Shown piece after piece: positions 48,171-57,303 of a DNA stretch of 64,000 bases. The stretch's first letter is position 1. Every line of letters starts with the position of its first letter. Under the pieces are notes generated by a model. That model was not told the DNA's origin and ran no database searches. It worked only from the letters and a program-made list of their open reading frames with translations. The DNA comes from Mycolicibacterium palauense (GTDB lineage: Bacteria > Actinomycetota > Actinomycetes > Mycobacteriales > Mycobacteriaceae): NCBI RefSeq assembly GCF_002592005.1, contig NZ_NVQF01000005.1, positions 1 to 64,000 on the forward strand, read 5' to 3'. Position numbers and translations under genes: made by a program.

Positions 48171-49616
48171 ATGGCGAACCGCTTTCTCGGGGGCGTCTAC
48201 GCACCGATCCGCGAGGAATTCACGCTGACCGATCTCGAGGTCGACGGGGCGATTCCGGACTACCTCGACGGCCGCTATCTGCGCAACGGCCCCAATCCCG
48301 TCGGCGAGATCGATCCCGACCTGTACCACTGGTTCATCGGCGACGGCATGGTGCACGGTGTTCGGATCCGGGACGGCAGAGCCGAGTGGTACCGGAACCG
48401 TTGGGTCCGGGGCCCGCAGACCGCTGCGGCCCTGGGTGAGCCACCGCCACCGGGCCGGTTCCGGGTATCGGGTATCGGCGCCAACACCAACGTGATCGCC
48501 CATGCCGGCAAGACGCTCGCCCTGATCGAATCCGGTGTCACCACCATGGAACTCACCGACGAGCTGGACTCGGTGGGCGGCTACGACTTCGGCGGCACGT
48601 TGACCGGCGGTTACACCGCCCATCCCAAGCGCGATCCGGTGACGGGCGAGCTACACGCCGTCTCCTACAGCATGTATCGCGGCAACACGGTGCAGTACTC
48701 GGTGATCGACACCGACGGGCGCGCGCGCCGGACCGTCGACATCGAGGTGACGGGAAGTCCGATGATGCACGACTTCTCGCTGACCGAACGCCACGTCGTC
48801 TTCTATGACCTGCCGGTCACCTTCGACGCGCGGCAGGCGGTCGAGATGGCGGTCCCCCGGGGGCTGAGGCTGCCCGCGCGCCTGGTGCTGTCGGCGCTGA
48901 TCGGCCGGGTCCGTATCCCGGATCCCGTCGGCGCGCGGCAGCCCGCCGGCCACTCCGCCGATCGCCGCTTCCCGTACTCGTGGAATCCGAAATACCCCGC
49001 GCGCGTGGGCGTGATGCCCCGGGAGGGCACCAGTACCGACGTACGGTGGTTCGACGTCGAGCCCTGTTACGTCTTCCACCCGATGAACGCCCACGACGAC
49101 GGTGACACCGTGGTGCTCGACGTGGTGCGCCACCCGAGGATGTTCGACACCCATCGCCTGGGGCCGCAGGAGGGCCCGCCGTCCCTGGACCGTTGGACCG
49201 TCGATCTGGCCGACGGCAAGCTTCGCGAGTCCCGCATCGACGACCGGGCCCAGGAGTTCCCCCGCGTGGACGAACGCCGGGTCGGCAGACCCTACCGCTA
49301 TGGCTACGCACCGGCGCTCGGGCCGGCCGGCGAGGGCAGCGACACACTGCTCAAGCACGACCACGCCGGCGCCACGGTGCAGTCGCGGTCCTTTGGCCCC
49401 GGGAAGATCCTGGGCGAGTTCGTCTTCGAACCCTCTGCACCGGATGCCGCCGAGGACAGCGGCGTGCTCATGGGCTATGTCTACGACCGGGGGAGCGACC
49501 GCAGCCGGCTGGCCATCCTGGATGCGCAGACGCTGCAGGACGTCGCCACCATTCGGCTACCTCACCGCGTCCCCGCGGGGTTCCACGGCAACTGGGTGCC
49601 GACGCCGCCGCGGTAG
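48171..49616 (+). CDS. Carotenoid cleavage oxygenase family protein
   Basis: A 481-residue seven-bladed propeller iron enzyme. The start MANRFLGGVYAPIREEF and RYLRNGPNP are typical. The four iron-binding histidines are seen in TAHPKRDP, MMHDFSLTE, VFHPMNAHDDG and FHGNWVP at the C-terminus. Relatives cleave carotenoids, stilbenes or lignin-type phenylpropenoids with O2. M. tuberculosis homologues are Rv0654 and Rv0913c. It is controlled presumably by the divergent TetR. Confidence 0.9.
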   Translation: MANRFLGGVYAPIREEFTLTDLEVDGAIPDYLDGRYLRNGPNPVGEIDPDLYHWFIGDGMVHGVRIRDGRAEWYRNRWVRGPQTAAALGEPPPPGRFRVSGIGANTNVIAHAGKTLALIESGVTTMELTDELDSVGGYDFGGTLTGGYTAHPKRDPVTGELHAVSYSMYRGNTVQYSVIDTDGRARRTVDIEVTGSPMMHDFSLTERHVVFYDLPVTFDARQAVEMAVPRGLRLPARLVLSALIGRVRIPDPVGARQPAGHSADRRFPYSWNPKYPARVGVMPREGTSTDVRWFDVEPCYVFHPMNAHDDGDTVVLDVVRHPRMFDTHRLGPQEGPPSLDRWTVDLADGKLRESRIDDRAQEFPRVDERRVGRPYRYGYAPALGPAGEGSDTLLKHDHAGATVQSRSFGPGKILGEFVFEPSAPDAAEDSGVLMGYVYDRGSDRSRLAILDAQTLQDVATIRLPHRVPAGFHGNWVPTPPR

Positions 49617-49676
49617 GGGCGGGCATCACGCGGCCGCTCCGCTGCGCGCCGGCCGCCGTTGGTTGTTCCGCCACGG

Positions 49677-50252
49677 TCACGCCGGTGCGATCTCCACGGT
49701 GACCGCACCGGCGAGCGACTCCAGGCGGTCGGCTCCCGAGTCGATGCTGCCGATCTTGACCAGGCCCCGCGAGTACTCGAAGTCCCGGTAGAAGATCGCG
49801 AGGTTGCCCCAGGGTGAGTAGTAGGTGAGATCGCCGACCTGCGGGTCGGCGCCGTCGGGCGCGCCGGCGGTGGACAGTCGGGTGGGCAGGTCGGCGATCT
49901 TCTCCGTGCCGGCATGATCGCGCAGCGTCAGGTCCAGCGGGAGCTGGGCGGCGAAATCACGACTTGTCGCGTTGTCGAGCAATGTCGCGGTGAGGACCGT
50001 CTGCGGTGTGGTCAGTCGGATTCGCATGGGCGCCTCCTCGGGGTTGGTGGGTGTCGTCCGGCTCGTGGGTGTGCGTGGGCCGCTCGATCTCACCGATGAC
50101 GTCACCGATGATGTTGTCGGTGTGGCACTGTCGGAGGGTGGCGGTGCAGGCGCGCCGCAGCCCGCGGCGGCCAGCAGGGCTGCCGCGAGCGACGCGGGTC
50201 TCCGGTGGCGTGGCGCGGCCGACCACCGCGGCCGGGCGGTCGGTCGCGTCAT
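49677..50252 (-). CDS. Cyclophilin-like fold protein, possible lipoprotein
   Basis: The C-terminal 116 residues (from MRIRLTTPQTVLTATLLDN) form a cyclophilin-like domain with TEKIADLPTRLST and YYSPWGNLAIFYRDFEYS. Two starts are possible. ATG 50252 overlaps the upstream regulator stop (ATGA) and gives a signal sequence with a possible lipobox LAAAGC, then a Ser/Thr/Pro linker. ATG 50027 has a strong GAGGAGG five bases upstream and would give a cytoplasmic protein. Both may be used. The function is unknown. Confidence 0.72.
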   Translation of the reverse strand: MTRPTARPRWSAAPRHRRPASLAAALLAAAGCGAPAPPPSDSATPTTSSVTSSVRSSGPRTPTSRTTPTNPEEAPMRIRLTTPQTVLTATLLDNATSRDFAAQLPLDLTLRDHAGTEKIADLPTRLSTAGAPDGADPQVGDLTYYSPWGNLAIFYRDFEYSRGLVKIGSIDSGADRLESLAGAVTVEIAPA

Positions 50253-51134
50253 CGGTCCGGTGGACCCTGGAACGGCCCGGTGCCGGCGTGCGCACCGGGC
50301 TGCGAGGCCGCCCAGCTGGCGAGCAGACGCAGTTTCTCCTCGGCAGCGGTTCCCTGTTCGGCGGCGTAGATCATCAACGACAGACCGGGTTCGTTGAGGA
50401 TCTCGGTGCCGACGAGGTGCAGGGTGAGGTCACCGACGACGGGGTGGTGGGCGACCTTGAGTCCGGCGTCGTGCCGGTGCACCAGGGCATTGGCCCACCG
50501 GTCGCGAAACGTCTCGCTGCGGGTGGACAGTTCGCCGATGACCTCGGTGATGCGCTTGTCGTACGGGTCGCGGCCGGCCTCGTGCCGCAGCACCGCGACG
50601 GTGCCGTCGACCGCGGCGACCCAGTTGGGGTAGAAGGTGCGTGCCGCGGGGTCGAACACGTTGAACTTGGCGAGATTGGGCGTCGGGTCTCCGGCGGCGT
50701 ACATGGGTGCGTAGTAGGCGCGGCCCAATTCGTTGGCGGCCAGCACGTCGAGTGCCCCGTTGCGGATGAACGCCGGGGCGCCCGTGATGGCATGGAGGGC
50801 GGCCAGAATGCCCGGACGGACGGTGCGCGGGATGGCGGGTGCGGGCGCCGGGGGCGGCCGCCCGGGCGAGATTGCGTAGATGCTCCCGCTCGGCGTCGTC
50901 GAGCTTCAGCACATCGGAGAGCGCGTCGAGCACCTGCTCGGACACGCCGGCGATCTTGCCGCGTTCCAGTCGGGCGTAGTACTCGGTGGAGACGCCGGCG
51001 AGCATCGCGACCTCCTCGCGGCGCAACCCTTTGACGTGACGACGGCCACCCAGCTTCGGCAGGCCGACATCCTCGGGCTTGAGCCGGGCGCGCCGGGTGG
51101 TGAGGAAGTCGCGCACCTCCCTGCTGTTGTCCAT
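50249..51134 (-). pseudogene. MmyB-type XRE regulator with a frameshift
   Basis: The N-terminal half (ATG 51134) has an XRE helix-turn-helix (LRREEVAMLAGVSTEYYARL, ERGKIAGVSEQVLDAL). The C-terminal MmyB ligand domain continues in another frame (AFIRNGALDVLAANELGRAY, then FDPAARTFYPNWVAAVDG). The change falls near 50850, at a run of five G. One extra base separates ARAAAP from APAIPRTVRPGILAALHAIT. Without it the protein would be about 294 residues. It is either a pseudogene or a homopolymer sequencing error. It is upstream of, and overlaps, the cyclophilin-like gene. Confidence 0.78.
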
Positions 51135-51264
51135 GCGTTGCACGCTATGCCGTCGGCACGGCGAATAGGAGGAACTGCCAGTACGTGGACTTCCGGGTCC
51201 TCGTTGCGCAAGGGCCCGGGCTGCGCAGCCGGGCGGCGGCCGGCGCCGGCGGCAACCCCCGGCG

Positions 51265-51867
51265 CTAGCCGGGGTCGATCAGCGACTGCAGCAGCGGTGC
51301 GATCAATCCCAGTATCTCGTCGATGTCGGCCTCGGCGAGATCGGGCATGCGCAGGATGAAGCGCTGGCTGGCGATGCCCATCAGCATGGCGCCGGCCAGT
51401 GCGGTTCGCAGCCGCGCGTCCGGAGCGTCGATGGTGGCCGCCATGATGTCGACCGCCTCGGCGGTGACGTGCGTGCGCAGGATTTCCGCGGCGGTCTCGC
51501 TGGTCATGCTGGTACGCAGCAGCACGGCCATGGGACTGTTGGGGTCGGCCGCCCACGCGGTCAGCATTCCCCGCGCGTAGTTCTCGGCTGTCTCCGCCGC
51601 GTCCTCGGAGGTCAGTTCGGCCACGGGGATCTCCCAGTGCACGGCCTCGCGGAAGAGCGCGTCTTTGGTGCCGAAGTACTTGATGATCGAGGACTTGTCG
51701 ACATCGGCGACCGCGGCGATGCCGCGGATGGTCGCACGTTCGTAGCCGAGCTCGGCGAACACTGCGCGCGCCGCTTCCAGGATGCGCCGCCTGGTCCGCT
51801 GTCCCTTGCGCTCGGCGCCGGGCGCGGCGGCGTCCTCCGTCTCGGATGCCTGTTGTGCGGTACTCAC
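51265..51867 (-). CDS. TetR-family regulator
   Basis: A 200-residue TetR protein. The HTH is at ~28-72 (EAARAVFAELGYERATIRGI, then DVDKSSIIKYFGTKDAL). The C-terminal domain is of the TetR_C_33/PsrA-like kind. It lies 140 bp from the divergent methyltransferase gene at 52008, a plausible target. No clear palindrome was found in that gap. Confidence 0.85.
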   Translation of the reverse strand: MSTAQQASETEDAAAPGAERKGQRTRRRILEAARAVFAELGYERATIRGIAAVADVDKSSIIKYFGTKDALFREAVHWEIPVAELTSEDAAETAENYARGMLTAWAADPNSPMAVLLRTSMTSETAAEILRTHVTAEAVDIMAATIDAPDARLRTALAGAMLMGIASQRFILRMPDLAEADIDEILGLIAPLLQSLIDPG

Positions 51868-52007
51868 CGATGCCTTCCTCGGGTTGCAGTTCGAGTCATG
51901 ATGTCACCGACCAGACGAAGTAGACAAGCGGTGCGAAATAATGCACAGTGACGGAAGGCCGGCGGATGGCCCCGCCGGACACCCACTCGTGATCGAAGGA
52001 GACGCAG

Positions 52008-52667
52008 GTGACGCAACCACGCATGGACTGGGACAGTGCCTATCGGCAGGATGCTCGACCCCCGTGGAGCATCGGTGCACCGCAGCCGGAGCTGGCGGCG
52101 CTCATCGACCAGGGCAAGGTCCGTAGCGAGGTCCTCGACGCCGGCTGCGGGGAGGCCGAGCTCTCGCTCGCGCTCGCCGAGCAGGGGTATTCGGTGGTGG
52201 GACTCGACGGCAGCGCCACCGCGGTGGCCGCCGCGAGCGCCGCGGCAGCCGAGCGGGGCCTGACCACGGCGAGTTTCGCCGTGGCCGATATCACCGACTT
52301 CGACGGCTACGACGGGCGGTTCAACACGGTGATGGACAGCGGTCTGTTGCATGTGCTGCCCGTGGAACGCCGGCAGGCCTACATGGCGGCCATTCACCGG
52401 GCCGCCGCACCCGGGGCCGGGCTGTTCATTCTGGCGTTCGCCCACAAGTCCTTCGGCGAGGGCGGACCCGGTCCGGCCGGATTCACCGCCGAGGAACTGC
52501 GCGACACGGCGGCCACGCTGTGGACCGTCGACGAGGTGCGCCCGGCCAAGCTCTACGCCAACGACGTGCAGGTCCCCGACGGGCCGGCGCCACGTCCGGA
52601 CGTTGAGCGCGACGACCAGGGCCGGCTGATGTTCCCGGGTTATCTCCTGCTCGCGCACAAGGACTGA
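52008..52667 (+). CDS. SAM-dependent methyltransferase (class I)
   Basis: A 219-residue Rossmann-fold methyltransferase. SAM-binding motif I is VLDAGCGEAELSLAL (residues ~42-56), with an acidic motif II in VVGLDGSATAV and DSGLLHVL after strand 4. It is similar to thiopurine-type small-molecule methyltransferases. The start is GTG 52008, six bases after GAAGGAG. The substrate is unknown. Confidence 0.85.
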   Translation: MTQPRMDWDSAYRQDARPPWSIGAPQPELAALIDQGKVRSEVLDAGCGEAELSLALAEQGYSVVGLDGSATAVAAASAAAAERGLTTASFAVADITDFDGYDGRFNTVMDSGLLHVLPVERRQAYMAAIHRAAAPGAGLFILAFAHKSFGEGGPGPAGFTAEELRDTAATLWTVDEVRPAKLYANDVQVPDGPAPRPDVERDDQGRLMFPGYLLLAHKD

Positions 52668-52735
52668 CGATTGGGTCTCACGATGCGACTCACGATGGCC
52701 GCCATCGAGACGCCCGCGAGAGCCGGGGAGCCGTC

Positions 52736-52978
52736 GTGAGGGTTGCGGTGTTCGGGGCCAACGGACCCGCCACCGCGTCGACACCTTCTCGACCGGCACC
52801 GCCAACGTCGTGGCCGGGATGCGCGACACCGGCGTCCAACGCCTCGCCGTGGTCAGTTCCACCGGCGCGCATCACTACCGTGATCGCCGCGACGCGTCGC
52901 TGAGTCTCAAGCTCGTCGAGCCCATCATCAGCCGGACCATCGGCAGGACGGTCTGTGTCGACATGTGTCGCATGGAGG
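52736..52978 (+). pseudogene. NmrA-like NAD(P)-binding SDR, truncated at both middle and end
   Basis: GTG 52736 starts VRVAVFGANGP, the cofactor-binding start of an atypical SDR. After about ten codons the frame shifts, and the sequence resumes at FSTGTANVVAGMRDTGVQRL and continues to SRTIGRTVCVDMCRMEE. Some 50 residues between the two parts are missing. The end is replaced at about 52979 by unrelated MFS sequence. It is not functional as read. Confidence 0.72.
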
Positions 52979-53735
52979 AACACGGCTGGGCCGATACCGT
53001 CACCCTGGGCTGCTTCGGGGTTGCGGCGGTCATGCTGACGGCCTTCGTTCTCTGGCAGCCGCGGACCACCTATCCGATGCTGCCGCTGCGACTGTTCGCG
53101 GTGCGTTCTCGGTCGGGCTCCTACGCCACGATGTTGTGCATCGGTGCGGGAATGTTCGCCACGTTCTACTTCCTGACGCTGTACATACAGCAGATCCTGG
53201 GTACAGCCCGGTCAAGACGGAACACACCGACCGGTTACCGCCGCGGATCATCGCCGCACCCGGCCTGGCGATCGGAACGGCCGGCATGCTGTGGTTCAGC
53301 ATGCTGGAGCCCGGCTCGTCCTACTGGAGCCATCTGATGCCCGCGATGTTCGCCACCGCGGTAGGCGTGGGACTGAGTTTCGTGCCGATGACGCTCGGGG
53401 CGGTCAGCCACGTCCGCGACGAAGACACCGGCATAGCCTCGGCCCTGCTCAACACCTCTCAGCAGGTGGGCGGTGCGGTCGGGCTCGCCGTGTTGACCAC
53501 CAGCGACACCGCGGCCTCCGATCGCCGGCTTCCCGATGCGGACACCGCGTTCTTCCGCGGCCTGGCCACGCGCGACCCCGATCTCGTCCAGCGTGCGGCC
53601 ATCGCACTGACCCACGGCTACACCACCGCATTCAGCGTCGCCGCGGCCTTCTTCACCACCGGGCTGCTCATCGCGGCCATCACGATCACTGCTCACAATG
53701 GTTCGGTGAAAGTGGCTGTAGCTCGGGCTGTGTGA
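52979..53735 (+). pseudogene. MFS (DHA2-type) transporter remnant
   Basis: The middle of a 14-helix drug:proton antiporter (TTYPMLPLRLFAVRSRSGSY, then FATFYFLTLYIQQILG) runs in the SDR frame. At about 53200 one base is lost (ILG/YSPVKT), and the rest continues in the +1 frame. A further piece is deleted after YSPVKT; the sequence resumes at GLAIGTAGMLWFSML and continues to the C-terminus (GIASALLNTSQQVGGAVGLA). The N-terminal half is absent. At least three lesions are visible. Confidence 0.78.
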
Positions 53736-53757
53736 TCCGCACTGTCGGGACCCTGAC

Positions 53758-54333
53758 TCACCACCGCTCTTCGATCTCGGCGAAGCTGGGGCCGCGGCCC
53801 GGGAGTTCACCGCGGGCGGGTGCCCGCAGCCCGTCGAGGATGAGCGCGAGGTAGCGGCGCTGCAGCTCACGATCGCGCGGGCGGTCCGCGATGCGCAGCC
53901 CGCCCACTGGGCCGTCGATCACCGCCTGTATCCGCTGATGGGCCCGCCGGGCCGGCGCATAGAGGCTCCCGTCGGGGACGAACTTTCCCGCGAGTGTCAG
54001 CTGCGCCAGCCCGCCGGAATCGATGTAGCGAACCATGAACGCGCAGAACACCTTCCATGGCTCGCCGGAGTCCTCCAGCGCCGCTTCGGCCGCCTCGATG
54101 ATCGCGTTGAGGCCGTCGTCGCAGACGACGCTGAGCAGTTCGTCCTTGGTGCGGTATCGCCGGTACAGGCTGGCCTGCCCCACTCCGGCACGCAACGCGA
54201 CGTCGGACATCTTGGCGGCCGGGTTCTCCAGGAACACCTCCCTGGCCGCGGTGATGACGGCCTGGTCGTTGCGGCACGCCTCGTGGTGTCTGCCTCTGGG
54301 TGCTGCGGCGCCACTGTCTGCGATCACGATCAA
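53758..54333 (-). CDS. TetR-family regulator
   Basis: A 191-residue TetR protein. The HTH is at ~25-68 (AAREVFLENPAAKMSDVALR, then GQASLYRRYRTKDEL). The C-terminal end (RELQRRYLALILDGLRAPA) matches the SbtR-type ligand domain. The segment between VIDGPVGGLR and DRELQ looks shorter than usual, so an in-frame internal deletion is possible. It is surrounded by pseudogenes and may itself be non-functional. Confidence 0.7.
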   Translation of the reverse strand: MIVIADSGAAAPRGRHHEACRNDQAVITAAREVFLENPAAKMSDVALRAGVGQASLYRRYRTKDELLSVVCDDGLNAIIEAAEAALEDSGEPWKVFCAFMVRYIDSGGLAQLTLAGKFVPDGSLYAPARRAHQRIQAVIDGPVGGLRIADRPRDRELQRRYLALILDGLRAPARGELPGRGPSFAEIEERW

Positions 54334-54392
54334 AGGCTACTCGTCGGACCCGGACATCTGTGCTGGTCGCATCGCGCTATGGGCCGGAGCTG

Positions 54393-55037
54393 CTAGGGAT
54401 TGAGATTCGGACGGAATCCGGCGCTGATCGCATCGATGTTCGCCGTGGCGTGGGCGAACCGGTCCTGCACGTCCGGCCAGTTGACCACGTTCCAGAAGGC
54501 CTTGACGTAGTCGGCCTTGACGTTCTTGTGCTGCAGACAATAGGCGTGTTCCCGCATGTCGACCTGGAGCAGCGGGACGATCCCGAGCGGCACGTTGGCC
54601 TGCTGGTCGTAGAGCTGGAAGGCGAGCAGCTTCTTGTCGCGGCTGTCACACCCCAGCACTGGCCAGCCCGATCCCTGCAGGCCGTTGGCCGCCGCGGTGA
54701 ACTGAGCCCGGAAGCGGTCGAACGAGCCGAACTGGTCGTCGGTCGCGGCGGTGAGCTCGCCGACCGGCTTGTCGCCGCCGTCGGGGGAGGTTCTTCCACC
54801 AGATCGAGCGGTTGACGTGGCCACCGAAGTGGAAAGCCGGGGTTCTTCTCGTTGAGGAAGATGGCCGCGTGGTCGCCCCGGTCGCGGGCCTCCGCGAGAC
54901 TGGCGACCGCGTCGTTGAGGCCCTTGACGTAGGTGGCGTGATGCTTGCTGTGGTGGACCTCGTTGATCTGGCCGGAGATGTGCGGATCCAGTGCACCACA
55001 GTCGAAATCGAGTTCGGGTAGGACGTATTCCCCTCAT
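54393..55037 (-). pseudogene. sodA: Superoxide dismutase (Mn/Fe type) with three frameshifts
   Basis: Reading across frames gives a full Sod[72 protein letters not shown] and the C-terminus [15 protein letters not shown]. Metal ligands are present. Frame changes fall at three G/C runs: CCCC at 55030-55033 (just after the ATG), GGGG near 54839-54842, and GGGGG near 54783-54787. Each behaves like one extra base (or two missing). The product is broken as sequenced. Confidence 0.85.
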
Positions 55038-55097
55038 CGTTTCTCGCCTCCGGGTGTGGAGTTGGTTGGTGGGTGGGCAGCGGGGAGGAGTGCGATC

Positions 55098-55497
55098 TAG
55101 CCCGGGGGCGGCTCATGGCGATGATCCGCTTCGCACCCATCTCGCGCGGCCAGTACCGCGCACAACCCGACCGCGCCGCGGTGCAGGCACGAGGTCTGGA
55201 ATCCGTGGCGGCAGTCGGGCAGGTCCCGTCGGAGGCGAAGAACGACCCGATGACGAACTGGCCCGGCTCGACCGTGATCACCTCGTTGCCGACGGCCTCC
55301 ACGACACCGCAGTACTCGTGGCCGAACGGTATCGGGCTCCGGGACCGCGTTCAGGCCGCGCGGAATTCCCACAGATCGGATCCGCAGACACAGGTGGCGG
55401 CGTTGCGCACGATCACGTCGGTCGGGGCCTGGATGGTCGGGTCCGGGAAATCCTCGGTGCGCACGTCGCCGGCGCCGTAGATGATGGTTCCTCGCAT
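55098..55497 (-). pseudogene. Zinc-dependent alcohol dehydrogenase with internal deletion
   Basis: ATG 55497 opens MRGTIIYGAGDVRTEDFPDP and reaches CVCGSDLWEFRG, the catalytic zinc Cys region. It then shifts frame near 55340, continuing PIPFGHEYCGVVEAVGNEV and FASDGTCP. After QTSCLHR the sequence jumps directly to GAVGLCAVLAA, the NAD-binding glycine motif; the roughly 100 residues normally between are missing. It ends after [11 protein letters not shown]. The in-gene deletion cannot be a homopolymer error, so this is a true pseudogene. Confidence 0.85.
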
Positions 55498-55542
55498 GAT
55501 CGTCGTCCTTCCGGTGTGATGTGAGCAGTTGTTGTGGGTGAG

Positions 55543-56770
55543 TCAGGCTTCGGTTCTTCGCCCGAGGGCCAGAACGAGCGCCGCGCCGAGGAGGCTGAAG
55601 CGGTGGTGACGAGCACCGCCAGGTTCCAGCCGGAGATCACCGCGGCGGGCGCGGTGCCGCCACCGCCGCAAGCGAGAATCACCGACACGACGGTGATTCC
55701 GAACGCCGAGCCCAGGTAGCGGGCCGTGTTGTTGGCCCCGCTGCCCATGGCGGCGCGATGGGCCGGCACGCTGACGACGGCCTCACGACCGAGTGCGGCG
55801 TTGAGCACGCCGTTGGCCGCACCGACGACCAGCAGTCCGGGCAGCAGGTGCAGCAGACCCGCCCCGGGGCTCAGCCCGATCAGCGCCAGCTGCCCGGCCG
55901 CCACACCGGTCAGCCCGCCGACCATCTGCGCGCGTGGTGTGAAGGTCTCGGGCAGCCACCGTGCGGCCAGCGCGGTCAACGCACTCACCGCGGACCAGGC
56001 CAGCAGCGTGACGGCGGCGGCGATTTCGCTGCCGCGCAGGCCGCACTCGATCAGGATCGGAACATAGGTCATCAGCGACAACGCCCCGGCACCGGCGCCC
56101 AGCGCCGCCGCGGTGGCCGCGACGAAATCGGGTCGTCGGAACAGTCCGAGGTCCGGCATCGGGTGTGCGACGCGGTGTTCGGCGACGAAGAATCCGGCGA
56201 CCAGTGCCAACCCCACGGTCATCAACGCCAGGGTGCCGAGGTGGGTCCAGCCGCTACGGCCCCGCACCAGTCCGCACAGCAGAGCTGCCAGGCCGGCGCC
56301 GAGTAGCAGGGCGCCGCCGGCGTCGACGCGACGGGCCTGTGCCACATGGGATTCTGTAAGTAGTATGCGCCCGCCAGCGGCGAGCAGCGCCGCCGCGCCG
56401 GCGGTCGCCCAGTGCGAGAGCCGCCACCCGCCGGCGGCGTCGAGCGTCACGGCCAGCAGCGGTGCCAGCGCCACGCCCGCCCCCGGGGAGGCACCCCACA
56501 CGCCGGTGGCCCGCACCCGGTACGGGCCGGGTGGGAACGCGTGCGCGATCAGGGCCCCGACTGCACGAGATCATGGCGGCACCGCCGAGGCCCTGCACCA
56601 CGCGTCCGGCGATCAGCTACCCCCGCGGCGGGGGCGGCGGCCAGGACCGAACCAAGGGTGAGCACCGCCGCGCCGCCCACGAACACCCGGCAGCGGCCGA
56701 AGTCGTCGCCCCGGGGCCCCGCTACTGAGCAGACCGGCCGTGGCGCCGACGCTCATCGCGCTCAGGATCC
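55543..56770 (-). pseudogene. MFS (DHA2-type) transporter, multiply frameshifted and N-terminally truncated
   Basis: The longest intact piece covers the middle and C-terminal helices (GVWGASPGAGVALAPLLAVT; LGLFRRPDFVAATAAALGAG; AMGSGANNTARYLGSAFG). Upstream pieces lie in other frames: LIAGRVVQGLGGAAMISC, GRCRVFVGGAAVLTLGSVLA and MSVGATAGLLSSG. The last residues (LLGAALVLALGRRTEA) are also shifted, so there are at least four indels. The N-terminus ends abruptly near 56765, where a plus-strand MmyB fragment begins. The intact gene would have been divergent from that regulator. Confidence 0.8.
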
Positions 56771-57294
56771 TCGACGGCATGACCGAGGTGCCCGCCTTCG
56801 TGCGCAACGGGCGACTCGATGTCCTGGCGGCCAGCCAGCTCGGGTTCGCCTTGTACTCACCGCTTTTCGACGATCCGGCCCGCCCGGCCAACCTGGCCCG
56901 GTTCGCGTTCCTGGATCCCCGCGCCCGCGACTTCTATCCGGACTGGGAAGGGGCCGCCAATATCTCAGTGGCGCTTCTGCGCACCGAGGCGGGCCGCAAT
57001 CCCCATGACCGCGGCCTGACCGATCTCATCGGTGAACTGGTCACGCGCAGTGATACCTTCCGCACCCGTTGGGCCGCGCACAACGTGCGTCTGCACCAGT
57101 CCGGGGCGAAACGTTTCGTCCATCCCGCCATCGGCGAACTCACCCTCGCGTTCGAGGCGATGGAGCTCTCGGCCGACAGCGGTCTGACGCTGACCGCCTA
57201 TACCGCCGAACCCGAATCCCCGTCGGCCGACGGCCTCAAGCTGCTCGCCAGTTGGGCCGCGACCCGCAGAGCCGACGCCGTCGAGCTGTCCTGA
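56740..57294 (+). pseudogene. MmyB-type regulator lacking its DNA-binding domain
   Basis: The 184-residue frame encodes only the C-terminal MmyB ligand-binding domain (ILDGMTEVPAFVRNGRLDVL, YPDWEGAANISVALLRTEAG, VHPAIGELTLAFEAMELS). The XRE helix-turn-helix half, about 100 residues, is absent, and the sequence before residue ~9 is the truncated minus-strand MFS gene. GTG 56740 could still start translation of this domain alone, but a regulator without DNA binding is unlikely to function normally. Its paralogue is the frameshifted gene at 50249. Confidence 0.8.
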
Positions 57295-57303
57295 GGGGAG
57301 GGG

